From Planctomycetota bacterium (GTDB lineage: Bacteria; Planctomycetota; UBA1135; GCA-002686595): a stretch of 64,000 nucleotides of DNA. The stretch is taken from positions 97,764-161,763 of the forward strand of contig JACRIN010000004.1 of the NCBI GenBank assembly GCA_016220085.1, given 5' to 3'. The position numbers were made by a program, and so were the translations under genes. Under the pieces are notes generated by a model, which was given only the letters and a program-made list of their open reading frames with translations, did not search any database and had not been told where the DNA came from. Below are positions 17,796 through 26,958 of this stretch, piece after piece; the first letter of the stretch is position 1, and each line of letters starts with the position of its first letter.

Positions 17796-18575
17796 TCAGA
17801 ACGTGATCGCGAGCGTCAAGCCGAGCGCGTCGCCGTCGGTGTAAGGCCAGAGCGCGACAAACGAGCGCTCGCGCGGCCGGTAGAGCGCGTCGGTCGCTTG
17901 CGGATCGCCATAGTGCGCGTCGAAGACCCAGTTGGTCAGGAAGATGCCGAGCGCGGCGCCCGCGACGACGTCGGACGCGTAGTGGCGGTTGCCTTCCATG
18001 CGCGTCAACGCGACGTACGTCGCCGGCGCGAACGCGAGATAGCCCCAACTCGAATCCCAGCGCTCGTCGACCCAGCGCGCGAGCAGCGTCGCGCCCGAGG
18101 TCGCGAGCGAGGTGTGACCGGACGGGAACGAGTCGCTCGTTTGCGGCGAATCCGGTCGCGAGCGCTGCGTCGCGAACTTGATCGCGTGCGTCGCCGCGGT
18201 GGTCGCGAGCAAGCTCTCCGCCGCGACTTCGAAAAAGCGGCCCTCATCGCCCTGCCACCACTCGACGCCGCCGATCGCGAGCGCGAAACCGCCGATCGCC
18301 GGCGAGACCACGTCGCCGCCGAGCGTGATGCCGCCGGTCAGGTAGTGCTGGTCGCGCGAGTCGTCCTGGAGCTCGCTGTCGAAGCCCAATGCGAGCGGCA
18401 GCGCGCCCGCGAGCACCGTCGGCGGCAGCCATTCGTTGGTGTGGCGGCCCTGCTGCGCGAGCGCGCCGGACCACGGCTCGCCGCGCCAGTGCGCGGCGTC
18501 GAACGGACCGGGGCGCGAGCTCGAACACGCCGCGCCGAGCAGCGCGAGCGCGAGCGCGCCGAGCCCGCGCGGCAC
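17796..18575 (-). CDS. PAP2-family phosphatase lipoprotein
   Basis: The 259-residue protein starts at GTG 18575, which leaves the 15-bp repeat array outside the gene; an in-frame ATG at 18758 would overlap hutU and read through the array. It has a signal peptide with lipobox LGAACS. PAP2 phosphatase motifs are all present: KFATQRSRP (motif 1, K-x6-RP), PSGHTS (motif 2, catalytic His) and RMEGNRHYASDVVAG (motif 3). The enzyme should act in the periplasm on a phosphate monoester or anhydride, such as undecaprenyl pyrophosphate or a lipid phosphate. It lies downstream of hutU but has no obvious role in histidine use. Confidence 0.8.
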   Translation of the reverse strand: MPRGLGALALALLGAACSSSRPGPFDAAHWRGEPWSGALAQQGRHTNEWLPPTVLAGALPLALGFDSELQDDSRDQHYLTGGITLGGDVVSPAIGGFALAIGGVEWWQGDEGRFFEVAAESLLATTAATHAIKFATQRSRPDSPQTSDSFPSGHTSLATSGATLLARWVDERWDSSWGYLAFAPATYVALTRMEGNRHYASDVVAGAALGIFLTNWVFDAHYGDPQATDALYRPRERSFVALWPYTDGDALGLTLAITF

Positions 18576-18592
18576 GCGGCGCGCGCACGCGC

Positions 18593-18682
18593 TGGAACGG
18601 CAGTCATTGGAACGGGACGCGGCGGAACGGCACGCGGCGGACGTACGCGCGTCGGACGTCCACGCATCGAGCGCCCGCGCGA
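18593..18682. repeat. 15-bp tandem array next to hutU stop
   Basis: Six units of 15 bp with consensus near CGGAACGGCACGCGG (plus strand), ending eight bases before the stop codon of hutU on the minus strand. It thus occupies the hutU 3' flank and the leader of the PAP2 gene. Confidence 0.75.
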
Positions 18683-18690
18683 CACGGGGT

Positions 18691-20391
18691 TCACCGCGCC
18701 ATCGGCACGTCGACTCCGCGCTGGCGCGCGCACGCGATCGCTTCGTCGTATCCGGCATCGACGTGACGGATCACGCCCATTCCCGGATCGTTGGTCAATA
18801 CTCTTTCGAGCGCTTCCGCCGCCTCCGGCGTGCCGTCGGCGACGGTCACCTGTCCGGCGTGCAGGCTGTAGCCGATGCCGACGCCGCCGCCGTGGTGGAA
18901 GCTCACCCACGACGCGCCGCTCGCGATGTTGACCATGCAATTGAGCAACGGCCAGTCGGCTACCGCGTCGGTGCCGTCCTTCATCGCCTCGGTCTCGCGG
19001 TTCGGGCTCGCGACCGAGCCGCAATCGAGGTGATCGCGGCCGATCACGATCGGCGCCCCGAGGCGTCCGCTCTTCACCGCCGCGTTGAATGCAAGCCCCG
19101 CCTTCGCGCGCTCGCCGTACCCGAGCCAGCAGATGCGCGCAGGCAACCCTTGGAACTGGACGCGCTCGCCGGCCATCCGGATCCAGCGCGCGAGCGACGC
19201 TTTCTCGGGGAAGAGCTCGAGGATGATGCGATCGGTCTCGGCGATGTCCGCCGGATCGCCGGACAGCGCGACCCACCGGAACGGGCCCAGCCCTTCGCAG
19301 AAGAGCGGACGGATGTACTTCGGCACGAAGCCCTCGAAATCGAAGGCGTTCGAGAGCCCGGCGGCCTTCGCGTGGCCGCGCAGGTTGTTGCCGTAGTCGA
19401 ACGTGTCGGCGCCGCGGCGCTGGAGTTCGATCATCAGGCCGCAGTGCTCGACCATCGTCGCGAGCGAGCGCTTCTCGTACGCCTTCGGATCGGTGCGACG
19501 GAGCTCGAGCGCCTGCTCGAGCGTCAAGCGCGACGGAATGTAGCCGCCGAGCGGATCGTGCGCGCTGGTCTGGTCGGTCAGGATGTCCGGCGTCACCTTG
19601 CGCGCGATCAACCGACCGAGCAGCTCGACCGCGTTGCACGGCACGCCGATCGACCTCGCGACGCCTTGCGACTTCCATTCGAGCGCCTGGTCGATCGCGC
19701 GATCGACGTCGTCGATGCAGACGTCGAGGTAGCGCGTGTCGAGGCGCTTCCGGATGCGCGAGCGATCGATGTCCGCGGCCAGGAAGGTCGCGTTGTTCAT
19801 CGTCGCGGCGAGCGGCTGCGCGCCTCCCATGCCGCCCAGTCCGGCGGTGACCACCAACCGCCCGCGCAGATCGCCGCCGAAGTGGCGAGTGGCGCTCGCG
19901 GCGAACGTCTCGTACGTGCCCTGGAGGATCCCCTGCGTGCCGATGTAGATCCACGAGCCCGCGGTCATCTGCCCGTACATCATCAGGCCGCGCGCCTCGA
20001 GCTCGCGGAAGTGCTCCCACGTCGCCCACTTGCCGACCAGGTTCGAGTTCGCGATCAGCACCCGCGGCGCGCGCGTGCTCGTCCGGAACACGCCGACCGG
20101 CTTGCCCGACTGCACGAGCAGCGTCTCGTCCGGCTCGAGCCGCCGCAGCGCCGCGACGATCGCGCGGAACGAATCCCAGTCGCGCGCGGCCTTGCCGCTG
20201 CCGCCGTAGACGACCAGGTTCGCCGCGTCCTCGGCGACGTCGGGATCGAGGTTGTTCATCAGCATCCGCATCGCGGCCTCGGCCGCCCAGCTCTTGCAGA
20301 CCCGGGTCGCTCCGCGCGGTGCGCGTTGCGGTCCGATCGGGATGTCCTGGTTCGTGACGAAAGCGTTCGATGCTGACGTGTGCGTGGTCAT
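18691..20391 (-). CDS. hutU: Urocanate hydratase
   Basis: The 566-residue enzyme catalyses the second step of histidine degradation, adding water to urocanate to give imidazolonepropionate with tightly bound NAD. Family features include the NAD-binding GLGGMGGAQ, the [11 protein letters not shown] and [12 protein letters not shown] blocks, the [15 protein letters not shown] stretch and the active-site region [12 protein letters not shown] with its conserved Cys. [13 protein letters not shown] occurs near the C-terminus. Length is close to the usual 555. The start is ATG 20391. hutH lies 2.8 kb upstream on the same strand but other genes intervene; hutI and hutG are not in the window. Confidence 0.95.
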   Translation of the reverse strand: MTTHTSASNAFVTNQDIPIGPQRAPRGATRVCKSWAAEAAMRMLMNNLDPDVAEDAANLVVYGGSGKAARDWDSFRAIVAALRRLEPDETLLVQSGKPVGVFRTSTRAPRVLIANSNLVGKWATWEHFRELEARGLMMYGQMTAGSWIYIGTQGILQGTYETFAASATRHFGGDLRGRLVVTAGLGGMGGAQPLAATMNNATFLAADIDRSRIRKRLDTRYLDVCIDDVDRAIDQALEWKSQGVARSIGVPCNAVELLGRLIARKVTPDILTDQTSAHDPLGGYIPSRLTLEQALELRRTDPKAYEKRSLATMVEHCGLMIELQRRGADTFDYGNNLRGHAKAAGLSNAFDFEGFVPKYIRPLFCEGLGPFRWVALSGDPADIAETDRIILELFPEKASLARWIRMAGERVQFQGLPARICWLGYGERAKAGLAFNAAVKSGRLGAPIVIGRDHLDCGSVASPNRETEAMKDGTDAVADWPLLNCMVNIASGASWVSFHHGGGVGIGYSLHAGQVTVADGTPEAAEALERVLTNDPGMGVIRHVDAGYDEAIACARQRGVDVPMAR

Positions 20392-20508
20392 GGTGGCCGG
20401 CGTTGTAAGAACGACAAGCGCGAGCCGCCCAGTCTAAATCATCGGGCGGTAACGAGTCTCGCTTCCAACCGGAACGAGCCCGCGTATCGTGGCGGGCCCG
20501 AACTCTCG
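20392..20508. promoter_or_regulatory. Divergent promoter region hutU / LTA-synthase-like gene
   Basis: The 117 bases between two divergent starts must hold both promoters unless one gene has a distant start. No clear box or palindrome could be assigned by eye. Confidence 0.4.
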
Positions 20509-22509
20509 ATGCCGCAGGTCACGCCGCTTCGCCCCCGCCTCCATCTCGCCGCTTGGATCGTGGTTCCGCCGCTCGTCTTCGCGGCGGTCTTGCGAGCGAC
20601 CCTCCATGCGCGGTTCACCGACGAAGCCGCGTCCGGTGCGATGCTGAGCGAGCTCGGGATCGGCGTCGGAGTCGATGCGTTGGTCGCGCTCGCGCTGTCG
20701 GCGCCCGTGCTCGCGCTCGTTTTCGGATTGCCGATGCGCTTCCTCGCGCGCGCTTGGATCCGCGGAGCGCTCTTCGCGGCGTTCTACTCCGCGCTGGTGT
20801 TCCACGGCTTCGTCGAGCTCTTCTTCTTCGAGGAGTTCAAGGCGCGCTTCAACCACATCGCGCTCGACTACGTGCTCTATCCCGGCGAGGTCGTCGGCAA
20901 CATCTGGCAGAGCTACGACGTGCCGCTGTACGGGGGACTTTCGCTCGCGACCGGTTCGCTGGTCGCAGGCGCGATGCTGTCCGCGACCCGCGGGCTCTCG
21001 CTCGCGCCGCTGCCGGCGCGCCGTCGCCTCTCGGCGAGCCTCGGCGCGCTCGCGCTCGGCGCCGTCGCGGTGCTCGTGCTCGTCCGCGCGCCGCTCTCGT
21101 TCGCGAGCGACCGTCTGCAGAACGAGATCACGACCAACGGAACGCTGCAGCTCGTCCGCGCGTTCTTCACCGGCGCGCTGGAGTACGACAACTACTACCT
21201 GACGTTGCCGCGCGACGATGCACGCCGCCGCGCCGCCGCGATCCTCGGCTTCGAGCCTCCAACCGACGCCGAGCTCGCGCTGCCGAAGGGCGAGTTCTCG
21301 CCGCGCCGCGCCGCGAACACGAGCGTCGGACCGCAGCGCGACTGGGACGTGCTCGTCGTCCTCGAGGAGAGCCTCGGCTCGGACTTCGTCGGCGCGCTCG
21401 GCGCGGAGAAGACGTGCACACCGGAGCTCGACCGCTGGACGAACGACGGGCTGCTGCTGACGCACCTGCTCGCCAACGGGAACCGCACGGTGCGCGGGCT
21501 CGAGGGCGTGCTCGCCGGGTTCGTGCCGCTGCCGGGCGACGCGATCGTCAAGCGCACGAAGAGCGAGGACGTCGCGACGCTCGCGCGCTTCTTCGTCGAT
21601 CGCGGTTGGACGACCGAGTTCTACTACGGCGGCCGGGCTCTCTTCGACGGCATGCGGCCGTTCATGCTCGCCAACGGCTGGCAGCGCTTCGTCGAGCAGC
21701 CCGACTTCCCCGACGACGTGTTCACCACCGCGTGGGGCGTCGCCGACCAGTACGTGTTCGACGCGCTGCTCGCGCGCCAACTCGAAGCGCAGAAGTCCGG
21801 CGAGCGCCTGTTCGCGACCCTGCTCAGCGTCTCGAACCACAAGCCCTACGACATCCCCGAAGGCAATCCGTTCTACAAGAAGGGCAAGCAGAGCCGCGAG
21901 CGCGCGGTCAAGTACGCCGACTGGAGCGTCGGCCGCTACCTCGACGCAGCGCGCGCCGCCGGCGTGCTCGACCACACGCTCGTGCTAATCGTCGGCGACC
22001 ACGGCGCGCGTGTGTACGGCGCCGCGGACATCCCCGCGGGCAGCTACCGCATCCCCGCGCTCTTCGTCACGCCCGATCCGAAGACGCGCGGCGTGCGCAT
22101 CGAGCGCCTTTGCTCGCAGATCGACCTCGCGCCGACGCTGCTCGGGCTCTGCGGCTACGCGACGCCGGCGCCGTTCCTCGGCGAAGACGTCCGCGCGCTC
22201 CCGGTCGACGGGGGTCGCGCGTTCGTCCACCACAACCGCGACATCGGAATCGTCACCGACGACGCGCTCGTGGTGCTCGGGCTGCAGAAGTCGGTGCACT
22301 ACTACACGCGTCCGGCGCGCGACGTGCTCGAGTTCACACCGATCGAGTCCGCGCGCGCGTCGGAGCGACTGCGCGAGCTCGGCAAAGACGCCGCGGCGGT
22401 CTTCCAGCTCGCCGACGAGCTCTACGAAGGCCGCCGCTATCGATTGGAAGCTCCGCGCGCGGCGCGCCTGTTGGAAGCGTCGAGCCCGCGCCCGCAACCG
22501 CCGCGCTGA
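20509..22509 (+). CDS. LTA-synthase-like membrane sulfatase-fold phosphotransferase
   Basis: ATG 20509 gives 666 residues. The N-terminal third has about five membrane helices (WIVVPPLVFAAVL, VDALVALALSAPVLALVFG, GALFAAFYSALVFHG, LYGGLSLATGSLVAG, LGALALGAVAVLVLV). The extracytoplasmic C-terminal domain has the sulfatase/LtaS fold: a metal site in LVVLEESLGSDF, the likely nucleophile Thr in GNRTVRGLEG, then SNHKPYDIP and IVGDHGARVYG with metal-binding Asp and His. Relatives transfer glycerol-phosphate or phosphoethanolamine from phospholipids to polymers or glycans. A Gram-negative-type planctomycete has no lipoteichoic acid, so an OpgB-like role is more plausible. A PAP2 gene lies convergent directly behind it. 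Confidence 0.85.
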   Translation: MPQVTPLRPRLHLAAWIVVPPLVFAAVLRATLHARFTDEAASGAMLSELGIGVGVDALVALALSAPVLALVFGLPMRFLARAWIRGALFAAFYSALVFHGFVELFFFEEFKARFNHIALDYVLYPGEVVGNIWQSYDVPLYGGLSLATGSLVAGAMLSATRGLSLAPLPARRRLSASLGALALGAVAVLVLVRAPLSFASDRLQNEITTNGTLQLVRAFFTGALEYDNYYLTLPRDDARRRAAAILGFEPPTDAELALPKGEFSPRRAANTSVGPQRDWDVLVVLEESLGSDFVGALGAEKTCTPELDRWTNDGLLLTHLLANGNRTVRGLEGVLAGFVPLPGDAIVKRTKSEDVATLARFFVDRGWTTEFYYGGRALFDGMRPFMLANGWQRFVEQPDFPDDVFTTAWGVADQYVFDALLARQLEAQKSGERLFATLLSVSNHKPYDIPEGNPFYKKGKQSRERAVKYADWSVGRYLDAARAAGVLDHTLVLIVGDHGARVYGAADIPAGSYRIPALFVTPDPKTRGVRIERLCSQIDLAPTLLGLCGYATPAPFLGEDVRALPVDGGRAFVHHNRDIGIVTDDALVVLGLQKSVHYYTRPARDVLEFTPIESARASERLRELGKDAAAVFQLADELYEGRRYRLEAPRAARLLEASSPRPQPPR

Positions 22510-22510
22510 C

Positions 22511-23239
22511 TCAAGCGGCCCCCACCTCGCGAGCCCGGCGATCGTCGCGACGGCGCAAGAGGAGCTCGTAGAGCAAGAGGCAGATCGCCCACACGATCAG
22601 CGCCGTCCAGAGGTGGTGCGACACGAAGTGAGCGCCCTGCACCACGCGGCTGAAGCCCAGCACGTTGCCGTACACCAAGGCCGCGAGCCACGCCCAGCGC
22701 GCGCGCCTCGGTTGCGTGCGGAACCAGACGAAGTAGAGGCTCATCAACGCGAAGCCGCCGGACGCGTGGCCGCCGGGAAAGCAACCGCCGGGCTTCTCGC
22801 CCGGGATCGCCGGATCGAGCAGCTTGGTGTACGTCGCATAGCCTCCGTACATCTCCAGGTCGTACGGGCAGTGCTTGAACGACGAGTGCTTGAGCGAGCC
22901 GATCAAGAACGGACCGAGCCCGACGCAAAGCGCCACGAACAGGAACGTCCAACGGTGCCGGCGCACGCGCTCGAACCAGAACGATGCGCCGAAGAGCACC
23001 AGCGAGCCGCCGCCGATCGCGATGATCGGGTACTTCGCGCCTTCGTGCAGGATCGCCTCGATCCAACGGTTGTAGCGCAGCGGGAACTTGTGCCGCTCGG
23101 TCGAGTAGAACCGGTCGGAGATCGCGAGGTCGAGATCCGTGAACTCGAAGACGCAGAAGACGAGCGCCGCGAGCCCGAAGAGCCACAGCGCCTGCCGACG
23201 GTAGAACCGGCCCGGCGAGAAAGGCCGCGTCGGCTCCAT
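22511..23239 (-). CDS. Integral membrane PAP2 phosphatase
   Basis: ATG 23239 lies on the last base of the hutH stop codon (TGATG), giving 242 residues with about six helices. PAP2 motifs are KHSSFKHCPYDL (motif 1, with HCP in place of RP), FPGGHASGGFAL (motif 2) and SRVVQGAHFVSHHLW (motif 3). The HCPYDL/PGGHASGG form is typical of a PAP2 branch found in many Gram-negative bacteria. Coupling to hutH is tight but probably only positional. Its likely substrates are lipid phosphates, and it may serve the membrane chemistry of the convergent LTA-synthase-like gene, which ends one base away. Confidence 0.85.
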   Translation of the reverse strand: MEPTRPFSPGRFYRRQALWLFGLAALVFCVFEFTDLDLAISDRFYSTERHKFPLRYNRWIEAILHEGAKYPIIAIGGGSLVLFGASFWFERVRRHRWTFLFVALCVGLGPFLIGSLKHSSFKHCPYDLEMYGGYATYTKLLDPAIPGEKPGGCFPGGHASGGFALMSLYFVWFRTQPRRARWAWLAALVYGNVLGFSRVVQGAHFVSHHLWTALIVWAICLLLYELLLRRRDDRRAREVGAA

Positions 23240-24774
23240 CAGGCGGAGAGCGCGCCGGCGGCGGCTTCGACGCGCCGGACGAGCTCGCCGGAGACCAAGA
23301 GCTCGCGCGCCTTCTCGATGTCGGAGTGCAAGTAGCGATCGCCGTCGAGCGTCGGCACGTGCGCGCGCAGGCATTCGAACGCCGCCTGGGCGCCGCGGCC
23401 GGCGCGAAGTTCGCAGTGGAAGTCGTGCGCCTGCGCGGCGCACAGCCACTCGATCGCGAGGATGTTCTCGACGTTCGCGCAGATCGCGCGGGCCTTGCGC
23501 GCCGCGGTGACGCCCATCGAGACGTGGTCCTCTTGGTTGGCGCTGGTCGGGATCGAGTCGACCGACGCGGGATGCGCGAGCGACTTGTTCTCGCTCGCGA
23601 GCGACGCCGCCGCGACCTGCGCGATCATCATCCCCGAGTGCAAGCCGGGCTTCTTGACCAGGAACGCGGGCAGGCGCGAGAGGTCGGGATTGACGAGCTG
23701 CTCGACGCGCCGCTCGGAGATGTTCGCGATCGAGCAGAACGCGAGCGCGAGGTAGTCGAGCGGCACGGAGATCGGCTGGCCGTGGAACTGGCCGGCGCTG
23801 ACGACCTCGTCGGTGTCGGGGAAGATCAGCGGGTTGTCGGTGACGCTGTTCAGCTCGTGCGCGAAGACCGAGAGCACGTGCTCGAGCGCCGCCTTCCACG
23901 CACCGTGGACCTGCGGCACGCAGCGCAACGAGTAGGGATCCTGCACGCGGTCGCAGTTCGCGTGGCTCTCGAGCACGCGGCTGTCCGCGAGGCAACGGCG
24001 CACGTTGTCGGCGACGCGCGCGTGGCTCGGATGACCCTTGAGCTCGGCGAACCGCGCGTCGAACGGCTTCACGGAGCCGAGCAGCGCCTCGATCGAGAGC
24101 GACGCGATCGCATCCGCCGCCTTCGACACGTTGACGGCGCGCAACAGCACGCCGACGCCGATCGCTTTCATCACCTCGGTGCCGTTGATCAGCGCGAGGC
24201 CTTCCTTCGCGCCGAGTTCGAGCGGGCTCTCGCCGATCGAGCGCAACGCGTCGGCCGCCGGCATCCGCCGATCGCCGACCCACGCCTCGCCATATCCGAG
24301 GTACGCCGCCGCCATGTGCGCGAGCGGCGCGAGGTCGCCGGACGCGCCGACCGAGCCTTGTTGCGGCACCACCGGCACGAAACCCTTCGCGAAGAAGCGG
24401 ACGAGCGCCTCGCACGTCGCGAGCTTGACGCCGGAATGCCCGCGCAAGAGCCCGTTCAGGCGACAGACCTGCGCCGCGCGCACCTCGAAGCGCGGCATCG
24501 GCTCGCCGACGCCGCAGCAATGCGAGAGCACCAGGTTGCGCTGGAGCTCGACCAAGTCCTCCGCGGCGATCGCGACGCTCTTCAGCTTGCCGAACCCGGT
24601 GGTCAGGCCGTAGATGACGTCGCCGGCGGCGATGTGGCGCTCGACGAGCGCGCGCGCCCGCTCGACCGCGAGCGCGGCGGCGGGAGCGATCGAGAGCTCG
24701 ACGGGCTCACCCGCGAAGATGGGCTCGAAAGCGGAGAGCGAGAGCGAACGACCATCCAGGACGAGAGACTTCAC
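23239..24774 (-). CDS. hutH: Histidine ammonia-lyase
   Basis: The 511-residue protein catalyses deamination of histidine to urocanate, the first step of the Hut pathway. The MIO cofactor-forming Ala-Ser-Gly is at residues 144-146 in QQGSVGASGDLAPLAH. The catalytic Tyr lies in VIYGLTTGFG (Tyr55), and NSVTDNPLIF, GQFHGQP and SANQEDHVSMG are all family blocks. Length is normal (about 510). The start ATG 24774 is followed by the typical LVLDGRSLS opening. Immediately upstream lies a 72-79 bp repeat region rather than an ordinary promoter spacer. The product feeds hutU. Confidence 0.96.
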   Translation of the reverse strand: MKSLVLDGRSLSLSAFEPIFAGEPVELSIAPAAALAVERARALVERHIAAGDVIYGLTTGFGKLKSVAIAAEDLVELQRNLVLSHCCGVGEPMPRFEVRAAQVCRLNGLLRGHSGVKLATCEALVRFFAKGFVPVVPQQGSVGASGDLAPLAHMAAAYLGYGEAWVGDRRMPAADALRSIGESPLELGAKEGLALINGTEVMKAIGVGVLLRAVNVSKAADAIASLSIEALLGSVKPFDARFAELKGHPSHARVADNVRRCLADSRVLESHANCDRVQDPYSLRCVPQVHGAWKAALEHVLSVFAHELNSVTDNPLIFPDTDEVVSAGQFHGQPISVPLDYLALAFCSIANISERRVEQLVNPDLSRLPAFLVKKPGLHSGMMIAQVAAASLASENKSLAHPASVDSIPTSANQEDHVSMGVTAARKARAICANVENILAIEWLCAAQAHDFHCELRAGRGAQAAFECLRAHVPTLDGDRYLHSDIEKARELLVSGELVRRVEAAAGALSA

Positions 24775-24838
24775 GTGTGCGGCGACCTCTTGGGGCGCCG
24801 GATTGTAGCGGACGTTTGGAGTCGCACCGACGTACGGC

Positions 24839-25152
24839 GTCGCACCATTTCATCCCGGTTCCGCCGGAGCGCGCACACGTCGCCGTCGTGCTCGGCGAAA
24901 GCTGACGCACCGTGTCGCACCATCTCTTCTGGGATCCGCCGGGGCACGGTCAGGTCGCCGTCTGACGTACGGGGTGACGTACGGTGTCGCACCACCTCTT
25001 CCCGGTGCCACCGCAGCGTGCACGCGTCGCCGTCGTGCTCGGCGGAAGCTGACGGACGTACCGTGTCTCGCCGTTTCTTCCGGGATCCGCCGAGGCGCGC
25101 TCGGGTCGCCGTCGTGCTCGGCGGAACCGGGAAGAAGTGGTGCGACACCGTA
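24839..25152. repeat. Four degenerate 72-79 bp repeats with an inverted partial copy
   Basis: The key word GTCGCACCA (last copy GTCTCGCCG) recurs at 24839, 24914, 24986 and 25065. Each copy is followed by a CCGG-flanked CT-rich segment and GTCGCCGTC with CTCGGCG. At 25121-25152 the array ends with an inverted copy (GAAGAAGTGGTGCGACACCG) complementary to the third unit, so a large hairpin is possible. It fills the space between the stop of the 25168 gene and the hutH start on the minus strand, so it lies in a 3' flank and possibly in the hutH leader. Confidence 0.8.
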
Positions 25153-25167
25153 TGTCGACACCGTGTG

Positions 25168-26919
25168 TCAGAGCTTACCCGCGCGCTTCAGCGTCTCGGC
25201 GTCCTGACCGTCGATCGCGCCGACCGGCAGCGCCACCGCGAACTTCGAATCGCCGCGGACCTGGAACTGCGGCGGCGCGGGGAACAGTGCCTCGCCGTTC
25301 CACGTCGCGACCAGCCGCCAGATCCCTTCGTCGAGGTTCTCGACGAGCAGCGGCTGGTCCGCCGGGATCACGCGCTCCGCGAACGGCGCGCCGTTGACCG
25401 TGCAGACGATCGGCAGGCCCTGATGGCGATTCGGGAACTCGAGCGCGAGCTTGCCGAGCGCGCCGGTGTCCGGCCGCAACACGAGCTCGACCTTGGTGTC
25501 GGTCGCGCGCACCGCCTTGACCGCGCGCAGCTTGCCGTCGGCGCTCTCGGCGATCAGATAACGCGTCGGCGCCATCTTCTCCCACGCGCTGAGCGAGAAA
25601 CCGCCGTCGAAGCCGGTCTTCGCGCGCTGCACGCACATCGGGAACGTCGGCCACACCTCGGCTTCGAGGAACGCGGAGGCTTGCCCGAAGTGGTTGAGCA
25701 ACGCGAGCGTGCGATCGGGCGCCTCGAGCCGCACGTCGGCGTTCTCCACCGGTCGTCCTGCTTCGTCGAGCACGCGCCCGGAGACGGTCGGCGCCGCTTC
25801 GAACTTCAGGACGACGTCCTTCACCTCGCCCTCGCGGATCGTCACCCGCGTCACCGGCGGTGTCGCGACGCAACCGAGCAGGTACGCGCGGACGTCGACG
25901 TCGCCCTCGGGCAGGTCGCGGACCTCGAACGTCTGGCCCGCGGGCAACGGCACCGGGTTGACGACGTGCCATGGGTAGTTGCGCTGGCCGGCGAGCTCGC
26001 CGTAGGAACCGAACGCGACGCTCTTCATCAACACGAGCTCGGCGGCGCCCGTGCTCGGCGCGTTCGAAAACGTGACGCGCAGCCCGCCGGAGCGGCGCAT
26101 CTGGAACAGGAAGCGATCGCTGGGCACGTTGCTGGCGCGCGCGACACCGATCAGCTCGCGATAGCTCGCGTAGCCGTCCTTGCGCAGGATCAAGAGCAAC
26201 TTGTCGCCCGCGGTCATCGACGGGAAGTGGAACGCGCCCTCGATGTCGGTGGTCGAGCGCTGGCCGTCGAGCTCGACTTCGACGTCGGCGAGCGGCTTGT
26301 TCTCCGCTGCGTCGAACACGCGGCCGCGCATCGACGCGGGCGCGTCGTAGCTGATGTTCAGCGGTGTGTCCTTGTTCGCGCGCAACAGGAGCTCGCGCGT
26401 CGAGCCGCCGATGCCGGTGCCCTCGGTCTCGACGATCGAAAGCCCGGGATAGAGGTCGGACGCGCCGAACGCGCCTTCCTCGTTGCAGTAGAGGATGCGC
26501 CCCGCGTTGAGCCCGCGCGTGAACGTGACCTTGCCGACGACCGGGATGCCGGCTTCGCGCACGAGCGTGCCCGCGAGCCGCGCGTTGCGTCCGCTGCCGA
26601 GCGGCGGCACGCCTTCGACCGAGGGCAGGCTGCCGTCGACGACGAGCTCGAGCGCGAGCTTCACCGGCCAAGCGACCGTCGTGTACGCGTCGTCGGCAAC
26701 CGGCGCGACGCCGACCGCGTCGCCGATCAGCTCGAGCCGCGGCTTCGTCTCGCTCGCCACCGACTCGGCGGCCGCCGCCCGACTTTGCGCGGTCGGCGCG
26801 GCGACCACGATCTCGTGCTTGGCGGGCGTTCGGAACGCGAACCACACGCCGACCGAGCCGGCGGCGACGACGACGAGCACCAGAACGAGGACGAGCAGCG
26901 GTTTGGAGCGTGAAGCCAT
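25168..26919 (-). CDS. Membrane-anchored carboxypeptidase-regulatory-like repeat protein
   Basis: The 583-residue protein begins with a signal anchor (PLLVLVLVLVVVAAGSVGVW). It continues with several beta-sandwich modules bearing the regulatory-like signature: MRGRVFDAAENKPLADVEVE, TDIEGAFHFPS and VSGRVLDEAGRPVENADVRL with DGGFSL. It resembles the protein at the left edge of the window. The role is probably structural or in surface binding; no enzyme motif is seen. It is the gene after chrA on the same strand, 39 bases downstream. The 72-79 bp repeat array begins eight bases after its stop. Confidence 0.78.
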   Translation of the reverse strand: MASRSKPLLVLVLVLVVVAAGSVGVWFAFRTPAKHEIVVAAPTAQSRAAAAESVASETKPRLELIGDAVGVAPVADDAYTTVAWPVKLALELVVDGSLPSVEGVPPLGSGRNARLAGTLVREAGIPVVGKVTFTRGLNAGRILYCNEEGAFGASDLYPGLSIVETEGTGIGGSTRELLLRANKDTPLNISYDAPASMRGRVFDAAENKPLADVEVELDGQRSTTDIEGAFHFPSMTAGDKLLLILRKDGYASYRELIGVARASNVPSDRFLFQMRRSGGLRVTFSNAPSTGAAELVLMKSVAFGSYGELAGQRNYPWHVVNPVPLPAGQTFEVRDLPEGDVDVRAYLLGCVATPPVTRVTIREGEVKDVVLKFEAAPTVSGRVLDEAGRPVENADVRLEAPDRTLALLNHFGQASAFLEAEVWPTFPMCVQRAKTGFDGGFSLSAWEKMAPTRYLIAESADGKLRAVKAVRATDTKVELVLRPDTGALGKLALEFPNRHQGLPIVCTVNGAPFAERVIPADQPLLVENLDEGIWRLVATWNGEALFPAPPQFQVRGDSKFAVALPVGAIDGQDAETLKRAGKL

Positions 26920-26958
26920 GCAGGTTCGGTCGCGTGCGATTCTAGCCGCCGCGGCGCC

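Noticed and set aside
24839..25152. CRISPR array
   Set aside because: Units are 72-79 bp and imperfect, with no regular unique spacers, and no cas gene lies in the window.
23326..26913. A 1195-codon plus-strand frame opposite hutH and the next gene
   Set aside because: It spans two unrelated minus-strand genes and their repeat spacer, so it cannot be one protein. Composition is Arg/His/Glu-rich.
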